From an uncultured Oscillospiraceae bacterium (GTDB lineage: Bacteria; Bacillota; Clostridia; Oscillospirales; Acutalibacteraceae), in contig URJF01000029.1 in assembly GCA_900548085.1 (NCBI GenBank), positions 1-13,240 of the forward strand: a DNA stretch of 13,240 nucleotides. The letters are read 5' to 3'. Shown here one piece after another: positions 7,909 through 13,240 of the stretch (position 1 is its first letter; each line of letters begins with the position of its first letter). The notes under the pieces were generated by a model. That model saw only the letters and a program-made list of their open reading frames with translations, searched no databases and was not told the origin of the DNA. Position numbers and translations under genes: made by a program.

Positions 7909-7937
7909 ATTATAACCTCTCGACTGTTACAAGTCAA
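7909..7937 (-). promoter_or_regulatory. Promoter of the pheST operon
   Basis: TTGACT (7937-7932), a 17-bp spacer and a perfect TATAAT (7914-7909). The start of transcription near 7902 fits the T-box leader length. The ireB promoter lies divergently about 40 bp away. Confidence 0.88.
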
Positions 7938-7977
7938 GGATTTTGGGCGTTAGAATACAAAAAAACTAAAAAAACTA

Positions 7978-8006
7978 TTGAAATTATACAAAAATGTGTA
8001 TATAAT
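7978..8006 (+). promoter_or_regulatory. Promoter of the IreB-family gene
   Basis: TTGAAA (7978-7983), a 17-bp spacer and TATAAT (8001-8006). The predicted transcript starts near 8013, about 50 nt before the GTG start. Confidence 0.8.
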
Positions 8007-8062
8007 GAATAAGTACAGTTATACATTGAGATATGTATAGACTAAACGGAGGTGACTTTACT

Positions 8063-8305
8063 GTGACTGATAAGACAATGACCTTTAAGATCAGCAATGA
8101 CAATGAGGACATCATGAAGGAGACGCTTACACAGGTCTTTGATGCTCTCCAAGAAAAAGGCTATAATCCAATCAACCAAATAGTAGGATATATTTTGTCC
8201 GAGGATCCTACCTACATCACCACTCACAAGAACGCAAGAAGTTTGATTAGACGCATTGACCGTGATGAGCTTCTTGCCGAAATGGTAAAGTCCTATCTCG
8301 GCTAA
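8063..8305 (+). CDS. ireB: IreB family regulatory phosphoprotein (UPF0297)
   Basis: An 80-residue protein closely matching the IreB/YrzL family: DKTMTF near the start, then DALQEKGYNPINQIVGYILSEDPTYIT, KNARSLIRRIDRDELL and a KSYL end. In Enterococcus, IreB is phosphorylated on N-terminal threonines by the PASTA kinase IreK and acts in cell-wall stress and cephalosporin resistance. Thr2, Thr5 and Thr7 are candidate sites here (inference). I chose GTG 8063 because GGAGGTGA (8048-8055) sits 7 nt upstream. The ATG at 8033 precedes that ribosome binding site and would add ten residues absent from the family. In many Firmicutes this gene sits between alaS and ruvX; here neither neighbour is present. 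Confidence 0.95.
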   Translation: MTDKTMTFKISNDNEDIMKETLTQVFDALQEKGYNPINQIVGYILSEDPTYITTHKNARSLIRRIDRDELLAEMVKSYLG

Positions 8306-8331
8306 CGAAAAATAAAAAGGAGGACTTACCT

Positions 8332-8625
8332 TTGGCTAAAGAAAAGTTTTTGGAATACAAAGGAAAACCTTTGGTCAGATCCGGCAACACAATATACTAC
8401 GGTAATATGAACGATCCGTATGTAGTATGCCTGACCGTAAAGAATGCAGACGACCTGAAGGACATCACATTAGCAAAAGATGTAACCATTCAGCTGCTGA
8501 GCACAGACGATACCGTATCGCCTAAAGACAGAATAATCAAGAAGAGCGAAAAAGACGGTCTCTTCACTGCATTAGACTTAGGCGCAACATGGCTTGAGCG
8601 TCAGCTAAAAAAAGAATCAAAGTAA
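8332..8625 (+). CDS. Small conserved-looking protein of unknown function, downstream of ireB
   Basis: A 97-residue soluble protein (MAKEKFLEYKGKPLVRSGNTIYYG...) with a TTG start 8 nt after a strong AAAGGAGG ribosome binding site, 26 nt after the ireB-family stop, and followed by an intrinsic terminator. The two genes therefore form a bicistronic unit. There is no membrane segment, signal peptide or Cys motif. Visible features are an N-terminal KGKPLVR...NTIYYGNMNDPYVVCLTV stretch that looks like beta strands, a PKDRIIKKSEKDGLF segment and a helical C terminus (ALDLGATWLERQLKK). I recall similar uncharacterised proteins beside ireB in Oscillospiraceae but cannot assign a domain or function. 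The codon use and ribosome binding site make it a real gene. Confidence 0.88.
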   Translation: MAKEKFLEYKGKPLVRSGNTIYYGNMNDPYVVCLTVKNADDLKDITLAKDVTIQLLSTDDTVSPKDRIIKKSEKDGLFTALDLGATWLERQLKKESK

Positions 8626-8629
8626 AAGC

Positions 8630-8661
8630 AGAATGTATGAGAAATCATACATTCTTTTTTT
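8630..8661 (+). terminator. Terminator of the ireB operon
   Basis: A 10-bp perfect stem AGAATGTATG/CATACATTCT with a 6-nt loop (AGAAAT), followed by a run of Ts to 8661. Confidence 0.9.
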
Positions 8662-8677
8662 ATACAAATTTTTATAC

Positions 8678-8711
8678 AAAAAAGAAATCATCGGCTGAGC
8701 GCCGATGATTT
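8678..8711 (-). terminator. Terminator of the second GPH transporter
   Basis: An 11-bp stem AAATCATCGGC/GCCGATGATTT with a 5-nt loop. On the minus strand it is followed by C and six Ts, about 16 nt after the transporter stop. On the plus strand it is also followed by Ts, so it may act in both directions. Confidence 0.88.
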
Positions 8712-8726
8712 TTCAATTTTGTTAGA

Positions 8727-10334
8727 TTAAAGCTGATTGATTTCGTCTACGATAGACTCCATCTTATTTTCGAGAGCTTCTGCGGAGAAGTCTGTGTCAG
8801 CCTCTACTGCATCTTTGTTATTTCTGCGAGAGATAAGTTCGTCAAGAATTTTAGCGTGCTCCTTGTCGGACATAGCATACTTGAGTGTAGGCAGTGCCGA
8901 AAGAGCCATACCGATAGCCGGTGGGATAGAGATAAGGAAGAACATAGCAGCTGCATACTTACCTACACCTGAGCCGCCGTCGTATGTAATAAAACTTGCG
9001 CCCTTTTCGATAGCCTTATTGAGCTTATCAACATTTGCGCCGCTGTAGCCTACGATAGAATATACTACAGAAGAAATGATGGTAGCAAGACCTGCGGAAA
9101 GTTTTGTAATAAAACTCTGGCCTGAGAAGAACACGCCGTCTGTACGAACGCCGTTGTGATACTCCTCATAGTCTACACAGTCGGCAATCATAATGGACTG
9201 AAGTACATTGATACCGCCGAAAGAAGCGCTTGCAAAAAGCATACATACGCCGATAACGATTGACCATCCTACAGTGGTAAGGTCGCCGCCGGAAACTTTG
9301 TAGAATACAAAGATAAGAGCAAACGGAATTGCACCGGCGAGAGAATAGAAATTATAAAGTGTTTTCTTTTCAATCTTTTTGATAAGAACAGGAGTAATAC
9401 CCATAGCAACAAACTGACCGATGAAAAGGCCTGCTGCAACAGAACCAAGACCGATAAGCACCTTGATGTTTATGCCGGTAATCTTGCCTGTCGGGTCAGT
9501 ATTGAGTATGTTCATTATGTTACCGTTAGCATAGTAATATGTAACGAGAGTCATAGCAACAATCATAAGAAGCTGAATCGGGCTTCTGAGGATACCCGAA
9601 ATAAGAATCTGTCTGAAAGGCTTATTGCGGAACATAATCTGGAAATTCTCTTTGAAAGTATATGTTCTTTCGGACTTCTCTACACGCTCTCTTGTGCAAA
9701 CACCTGCAAATTCAAACAGCACAGATGCGATAACCGTCATGATGATTACCGTAACGATAAACGCCTTTTGCATATTGCCGTTGAATGCACCCGAAAGTGC
9801 CTGAGCAATCTGTACAACAAGAACGCCGATACCGCCGACACCTGCAACCATACGGGCAAGGCCGAGAATCTTACCACGGTCGTTTTCGTCCTCTGTCATA
9901 AGAGAGGTAATGCCCCATAGAGGAATATCACAAACAGTAAAGCACATACCCCAAGCAATGTAGGAAATACCTGCCCATGCTACGATAAGCACTTTTTGGG
10001 TAGTAGTTGTTGCGTTAGCATAGTTTCCGTTAAGGAAAGTAAGGATAGTAACTACTCCGATAATGCCTGGGAAAATAATCAAGTACGGTCTGCACTTGCC
10101 CCATTTTGTTTTTGTTTTGTCAACGATAGTACCCATCATCGGGTCGTTGATTGCGTCCCAAATTCTTGCAATGGTCATAATCCAACCAAGAGCCATAGCC
10201 GGAAGACAAATTACATTTTGGAAATAGAAGTAAAGTCCTGTGGCAACAATGTTGTAAATAAGGTTCTGACCGAACATGCCAACAAGGTAGCCGCCGAGTT
10301 CTTTACCGGTATAGGTGCGCTTTGTTTCACCCAT
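8727..10334 (-). CDS. GPH (MelB-type) sugar:cation symporter, second copy
   Basis: A 535-residue polytopic MFS-type protein of the glycoside-pentoside-hexuronide:cation symporter family. RIWDAINDPMMGTIVDKTKTKWGKCRPYLII holds the R57-D60-N63-D64 cation/sugar site, and ADCVDYEEYHNGVRTDG with ITKLSAG matches the second-half signature. It is about 65 residues longer than the transporter at 2707, mainly from longer loops and a hydrophilic C-terminal tail of about 60 residues (from KYAMSDKEHAK on). A long tail is common in this family in gut Clostridia. The ATG follows AAAGGGGTG with 6-nt spacing. It is a single gene with its own promoter and terminator and no sugar-metabolism neighbour. The substrate is unknown. 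Inverted repeats overlapping the promoter suggest repressor control. Confidence 0.92.
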   Translation of the reverse strand: MGETKRTYTGKELGGYLVGMFGQNLIYNIVATGLYFYFQNVICLPAMALGWIMTIARIWDAINDPMMGTIVDKTKTKWGKCRPYLIIFPGIIGVVTILTFLNGNYANATTTTQKVLIVAWAGISYIAWGMCFTVCDIPLWGITSLMTEDENDRGKILGLARMVAGVGGIGVLVVQIAQALSGAFNGNMQKAFIVTVIIMTVIASVLFEFAGVCTRERVEKSERTYTFKENFQIMFRNKPFRQILISGILRSPIQLLMIVAMTLVTYYYANGNIMNILNTDPTGKITGINIKVLIGLGSVAAGLFIGQFVAMGITPVLIKKIEKKTLYNFYSLAGAIPFALIFVFYKVSGGDLTTVGWSIVIGVCMLFASASFGGINVLQSIMIADCVDYEEYHNGVRTDGVFFSGQSFITKLSAGLATIISSVVYSIVGYSGANVDKLNKAIEKGASFITYDGGSGVGKYAAAMFFLISIPPAIGMALSALPTLKYAMSDKEHAKILDELISRRNNKDAVEADTDFSAEALENKMESIVDEINQL

Positions 10335-10360
10335 ATAAACACCCCTTTTTAATTAGACTA

Positions 10361-10382
10361 TTGAAATATTACCATATTTCAA
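10361..10382. promoter_or_regulatory. Perfect inverted repeat over the -10 box (candidate operator)
   Basis: Arms TTGAAATAT and ATATTTCAA (9 bp, no mismatch) flank TACC and cover the -10 box of the second transporter. A bound protein here would block RNA polymerase. No regulator gene is adjacent, so the binding protein is unknown. Confidence 0.55.
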
Positions 10383-10394
10383 AGCTAATATCAA
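10366..10394 (-). promoter_or_regulatory. Promoter of the second GPH transporter
   Basis: TTGATA (10394-10389), a 17-bp spacer and TAATAT (10371-10366), preceded by TGG as an extended -10. Confidence 0.75.
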
Positions 10395-10396
10395 GG

Positions 10397-10423
10397 ATAA
10401 TTTATATATTATGTATAAATTAT
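10397..10423. repeat. 10-bp perfect inverted repeat upstream of the second transporter promoter
   Basis: ATAATTTATA and TATAAATTAT flank a 7-nt spacer, just upstream of the -35 and overlapping the stop codon of the FeoB remnant. The arms contain only A and T, so it is either a second operator site, a weak hairpin ending the feoB transcript, or chance in AT-rich DNA. Confidence 0.4.
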
Positions 10424-10429
10424 GCTATA

Positions 10430-10446
10430 TGTGCAATAATTGCACA
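10430..10446. repeat. Inverted repeat at the 3' end of the FeoB remnant
   Basis: TGTGCAAT-A-ATTGCACA has 8-bp perfect arms around a single base. It lies in the last codons of the feoB fragment and about 35 bp upstream of the -35 of the second transporter. It looks like a dimeric regulator site but is within coding sequence. Confidence 0.35.
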
Positions 10447-11116
10447 CAGAGAGGTGCCCACAACAAGCGGTACAAAAAAAGCGACAGTCGTCCATTTAAG
10501 TGACTTAGTTTCCTTATACACAGTAATGAGAGTGGTAGAACAAGGAAAATGGAACATGGAAAATATGCAGGTGCAAAGTGCGGTAGTTGTCGTCCAGCCA
10601 TTCGACACAAGAACATCTCGCAAAGAAGTAAGGGAAGTCGCATCGGACAGTGTTCCACCTGACAGATACGCCATAAGTGCAATAGGAATAACTATCTCAT
10701 TAGCAGGAAATCCAAGAATAAATGCAATAAGCAACACTCCGTCCATGCCGAGAAAGTGCCCTACTCCATCTAATGCAGAGCACATAGAATTAAGAAGCGT
10801 TCCGTCTGAAGTTTTTATGTTGGCCAAAAGCCAAATGACAAGTCCGGCAGGAGCGGCAACTGCTACAGCCCGCAGAAGCACAAACAGTACCTTTTCCTTT
10901 ATACTGACAAGCACGGTCTTGAGTATATTAGGTTTTCTGTACGGAGGCATTTCCATAATCAACGGTGAACTATTACCTTTTAGGATTGTGGCTGACAAAA
11001 GCTTTGTTACCAAAAGCGTCATAAGCACAGACAAACATAAAAAACCGAACAATATCATAGATGAGCCAAAAGTTCCGGCAGAAAAGAACATAGTTATAAT
11101 TGCTATAAGCAGTGGG

Positions 11117-11138
11117 AAACCGCTACAAACACTGCTAC
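11117..11138. repeat. Imperfect tandem repeat at the recombinase/feoB junction
   Basis: On the minus strand, GTAGCAGTGTTT (11138-11127) is followed directly by GTAGCGGTTT (11126-11117). The recombinase stop codon is inside the first copy and FeoB-like sequence begins in the second. A short near-repeat at the join could be a remnant of a recombination core site or a deletion endpoint. Confidence 0.45.
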
Positions 11139-12076
11139 CCTTTTCGTAAAATATTCTGCACATTTATCCAATCGGCAGAGGATATTATTCCGCTGTGGAA
11201 GCCAACGGTAACCACCCAAGATGAAGGAATATTTTTCGGAGCGCCGTGTTTTGAATAATTACGCCGATTATAAACAGATACGCCGTAGTGACCGTCCCAA
11301 GAGCGCAGACAAGGCTTTATTGTACAACCTATACCACTGAGCCAGCTATACATATCCCCATCTGCTACAGAGTACACAGGATTATTGAGCAGTGAATATA
11401 TACCTTGTCGGCTAAAGGGCTTTTTTGTGTGAGGAGACACAATATTTTTCTTTTCCAAATCACGATAGGTAGCCGATAAAGAACGGAGATGAGAATATGT
11501 ATCGAATATTATCTTAGGTATATAAGAATTTTCGTCACATTTCAGCACCGTAAATGTCTTTTTGTCATCGCCAGAAGGAGAAAATTCTATTTTTGCGGCA
11601 GAATAACCGACCGGCGAAGTTCCTCCCATCCACTGTCCGTTTTGCGCCAAAAGGAGCATATTGTCTTTTACTCTCTGAGCAATAGTCTCACGCTCAAGCT
11701 GAGCAAACACAGAAGCCATATACATCATTGCTCTGCCCATAGGTGTGGAGGTATCGAAGTGCTCTCGGATACAAACAAGTTTTACGCCTAAAGAATCTGT
11801 GGTTTGGGCGATGGTACAAAAATCCTCAACATTCCTACTCAAGCGGTCAAGGCGATAGCACACAACAAAATCAAAATTCTTGACAGAAGTCATCATAGCT
11901 TTAAAGGCAGGGCGATTTGTGTCCTTGGCAGAATAACCGTCATCGCAAAACTCGGTAATTTCTGCGCTCGGCGACAAAAAGGAGGCAACATAATCTCTGC
12001 ACATTCTTATTTGATTTTTGACCGACTCCCCCGTTTCACTCAAGACCGACTTTCGTGCATAGAGTGCAACTCTCAA
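11135..12076 (-). CDS. Serine recombinase, truncated before its zinc-ribbon region
   Basis: 313 residues. An N-terminal resolvase catalytic domain (about 1-145) has nucleophile S10 in LYARKS and the arginines of YRLDRLSR (R75, R78, R81), with FAQLERETIAQRVKDNM at its end. The recombinase domain follows (from about 152, GTSPVGY, to FSRQGIYSLLNNPVYSVADGD). It ends at SADWINVQNILRKG, the point where large serine recombinases normally enter the Zn beta-ribbon and coiled-coil; those proteins are usually 450 residues or more. All catalytic residues are present. I chose TTG 12076 because GGAGGTGA lies 5 nt upstream; the GTG at 12085 overlaps that site. The gene follows the TtcA-like gene by 36 nt and abuts the FeoB remnant. 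It may be inactive for integration without its C terminus. Confidence 0.85.
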   Translation of the reverse strand: MRVALYARKSVLSETGESVKNQIRMCRDYVASFLSPSAEITEFCDDGYSAKDTNRPAFKAMMTSVKNFDFVVCYRLDRLSRNVEDFCTIAQTTDSLGVKLVCIREHFDTSTPMGRAMMYMASVFAQLERETIAQRVKDNMLLLAQNGQWMGGTSPVGYSAAKIEFSPSGDDKKTFTVLKCDENSYIPKIIFDTYSHLRSLSATYRDLEKKNIVSPHTKKPFSRQGIYSLLNNPVYSVADGDMYSWLSGIGCTIKPCLRSWDGHYGVSVYNRRNYSKHGAPKNIPSSWVVTVGFHSGIISSADWINVQNILRKG

Positions 12077-12109
12077 AAAAATCACCTCCGTACATAATAC
12101 GAAGGTGAT
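12075..12109 (-). terminator. Terminator-like hairpin that contains the recombinase ribosome binding site
   Basis: ATCACCT (12081-12087) pairs with AGGTGAT (12103-12109). After one mismatch, CGTA pairs with TACG, leaving a 5-nt loop. On the minus strand seven Ts follow. It begins 3 nt after the TtcA-like stop, so it has the form of an intrinsic terminator. The 3' arm includes GGAGGTGA, the only good Shine-Dalgarno for the recombinase, and the T run leads straight into its TTG start. Confidence 0.65.
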
Positions 12110-12112
12110 GAT

Positions 12113-13234
12113 TTATTTATCATAATTTTCTAAAAAAGAATGCTTGACGCCGTTCTGCTTATATGCGATTACGGTATCAATGTTTACATTTTCAACACTG
12201 CGAAAGATATTACTCTCTACCTGTGAATTGACCTTTTTTAATTCTCTTATCATATGCTTGACCTCTTGGCGCTTTGATGCGTTGTCGGGATTACAGGAGG
12301 TACAGGTATCTGTAAACTTGCAGGCACATTGAATAAAGTGCAAATTGTTATAATCTCGCCAATGCTTTATGTCATCCTCACGAATGAGATACATCGGGCG
12401 AATAAGCTCCATTCCATCAAAATTAGTGCTGTGGAGCTTTGGCATCATAGTCTGCACCTGACCGCCGTAGAGCATACCCATAAGCACAGTCTCAATCACA
12501 TCGTCATAGTGGTGGCCCAGAGCGATTTTGTTACAGCCGAGTTCCTTTGCTTTATTGTACAAATGGCCTCTGCGCATACGGGCACAAAGATAACATGGTG
12601 ATTTTTCGATATGTAGCACCGACTCAAATATATTAGACTCAAACACTGTGATAGGAATACCCAAGAGTTTAGCATTCTTTTCTATAATCTCTCTGTTTTC
12701 GGGGCTGTAGCCTGGGTCCATAACAAGAAAAACAACCTCAAACGGAAACTTATTGTGTCGCTTAAGCTCCTGAAATAGCTTAGCCATAAGCATAGAATCC
12801 TTGCCGCCGGATATGCAGACAGCTATTTTATCACCCGGCTGAATAAGGGCGTAATCGTTAAGTGCGGCTGTAAACTTGCTCCAAATAGCCTTATGAAACT
12901 TTTTGTTTATACTGCGTTCAATCTCTTTTGTTCGTGTGGTATCGTCGGTCATTTGAGACAGCATCCAACCGTAGTAGCCTTCTTTTAGGTTGACGGCATC
13001 GTAGCCTGCGTCACGCAGATTTTCTGCTACTGTGTCGGAAATAATACCGCTCTTACAGCATATAACAAGCTGTTTATCCTTAGGCAGTACAGAATAATCC
13101 TTTTCTAATCGGCTCTGAGGAATGTTTATTGCCCCCGAGATTGAGCCATAAGAAAAGGCAATTTCATCTCTTATATCCACAACCAAGTAAGGCTCGGTTT
13201 TTCTTTTTAATTCTTCTACAGTAATTTGTTCCAT
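12113..13234 (-). CDS. Rhodanese domain fused to TtcA-like PP-loop tRNA thiolation protein
   Basis: 373 residues. An N-terminal rhodanese domain (about 1-92: YLVVDIRDEIAFSYGSISGAINIP, active-site loop CKSG with C60) is joined to an ATP pyrophosphatase domain with PP-loop SGGKDS (142-147), CYLC (C214, C217), LGHHYDDVIET (239-249) and a later Cys cluster (C303, C305, C311, C314). TtcA enzymes use a PP-loop and a 4Fe-4S cluster held by a CxxC pair plus a third Cys to make 2-thiocytidine in tRNA. The rhodanese part could pass persulfide sulfur to it in cis (inference). The target base is not known, so no ttcA symbol is given. The start is at 13234 with only 6 nt of upstream sequence visible, so the ribosome binding site and promoter lie outside. 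The protein is complete at both ends as far as seen. Confidence 0.85.
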   Translation of the reverse strand: MEQITVEELKRKTEPYLVVDIRDEIAFSYGSISGAINIPQSRLEKDYSVLPKDKQLVICCKSGIISDTVAENLRDAGYDAVNLKEGYYGWMLSQMTDDTTRTKEIERSINKKFHKAIWSKFTAALNDYALIQPGDKIAVCISGGKDSMLMAKLFQELKRHNKFPFEVVFLVMDPGYSPENREIIEKNAKLLGIPITVFESNIFESVLHIEKSPCYLCARMRRGHLYNKAKELGCNKIALGHHYDDVIETVLMGMLYGGQVQTMMPKLHSTNFDGMELIRPMYLIREDDIKHWRDYNNLHFIQCACKFTDTCTSCNPDNASKRQEVKHMIRELKKVNSQVESNIFRSVENVNIDTVIAYKQNGVKHSFLENYDK

Positions 13235-13240
13235 AACTAT

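Larger units (their letters stand above)
10420..11163 (-). pseudogene. feoB: FeoB ferrous iron transporter, C-terminal remnant (5' part missing)
   Basis: The frame encodes the C-terminal third of a FeoB permease. Recognisable parts are SSPLIMEMPPYRKPNI, the membrane stretch VLFVLLRAVAVAAPAGLVIWLLAN, ILGFPANEIVIPIALMAYL, and FHFPCSTTLITVYKETKSLKW near the end. Full FeoB carries an N-terminal G domain and a first Gate half that are absent here. FeoB-like sequence starts at about 11121 (GFPLLIAIITMFF). The codons from 11163 to there are in an alternative frame of the recombinase gene and have no ribosome binding site; a stop directly precedes the ATG. No 5' FeoB part occurs in the window. The fragment has no frameshift or stop of its own, so the break is recent or the other half lies elsewhere. 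It is probably not translated into a working transporter. Confidence 0.85.

Noticed and set aside
8033..8062. ATG start ten codons earlier for the IreB-family gene
   Set aside because: It lies upstream of the GGAGGTGA ribosome binding site, has none of its own and adds residues not found in the family.
8661..8684. Direct repeat of TATACAAA between the two terminators
   Set aside because: It is short, AT-only apart from one base, and sits between T and A runs of adjacent terminators, so chance is likely.
10322..11149. Plus-strand open frame of 275 codons
   Set aside because: It runs antisense to the FeoB remnant, has no good ribosome binding site, and its composition is not protein-like. The minus strand frame shows clear FeoB motifs.
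11135..11163. Possible frameshift joining recombinase and FeoB into one fusion protein
   Set aside because: No slippery sequence is evident, and a membrane iron channel third fused to a recombinase has no known precedent. Two truncated genes explain it better.

Overview
The window looks like chromosomal DNA of a low-to-moderate GC Firmicute of class Clostridia, most likely an Oscillospiraceae/Ruminococcaceae-type gut anaerobe. The evidence is consensus sigma-A promoters, strong AGGAGG-type ribosome binding sites, GTG and TTG starts, a T-box riboswitch, an IreB-family protein and a clostridial-type mraZ-rsmH-ftsL-PBP cluster. The species call is inference only.

Layout, left to right. Positions 1-2445 (minus strand) hold the start of the division and cell-wall cluster: mraZ, rsmH, an FtsL-like protein and the first 132 codons of a class B penicillin-binding protein cut by the window edge. 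It is driven by a perfect TTGACA-N17-TATAAT promoter at 2558-2586 and followed in the leader by GTGGG repeats that are likely MraZ operators. Position 2707-4113 (plus) is a GPH/MelB-type sugar:cation symporter with its own promoter. Two hairpin terminators (4122-4191) separate it from the convergent pheS-pheT operon (4203-7633, minus), which has a complete phenylalanine T-box leader (about 7679-7902) and a good promoter. Divergent from it are an IreB-family gene and a small conserved-looking protein of unknown function (8063-8625, plus). A second, orphan GPH symporter (8727-10334, minus) follows, with several inverted repeats around its promoter.

The right end is the accessory part. A minus-strand rhodanese-TtcA-like fusion (12113-13234) is followed by a serine recombinase that ends abruptly before its zinc-ribbon region. 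It abuts, within about 15 bp, the C-terminal third of a FeoB ferrous iron transporter that lacks its 5' part. Two genes truncated at the same point suggest an element end, an integrase gene split by its own integration, a deletion, or an assembly join. This is the most interesting spot. A second oddity is a hairpin between the TtcA-like gene and the recombinase that has the form of an intrinsic terminator while also containing the recombinase Shine-Dalgarno sequence.

Functionally, most of the window is housekeeping: division and cell-wall synthesis, Phe-tRNA charging controlled by uncharged tRNA, and sugar uptake. No tRNA, rRNA, CRISPR array or insertion sequence transposase was seen.
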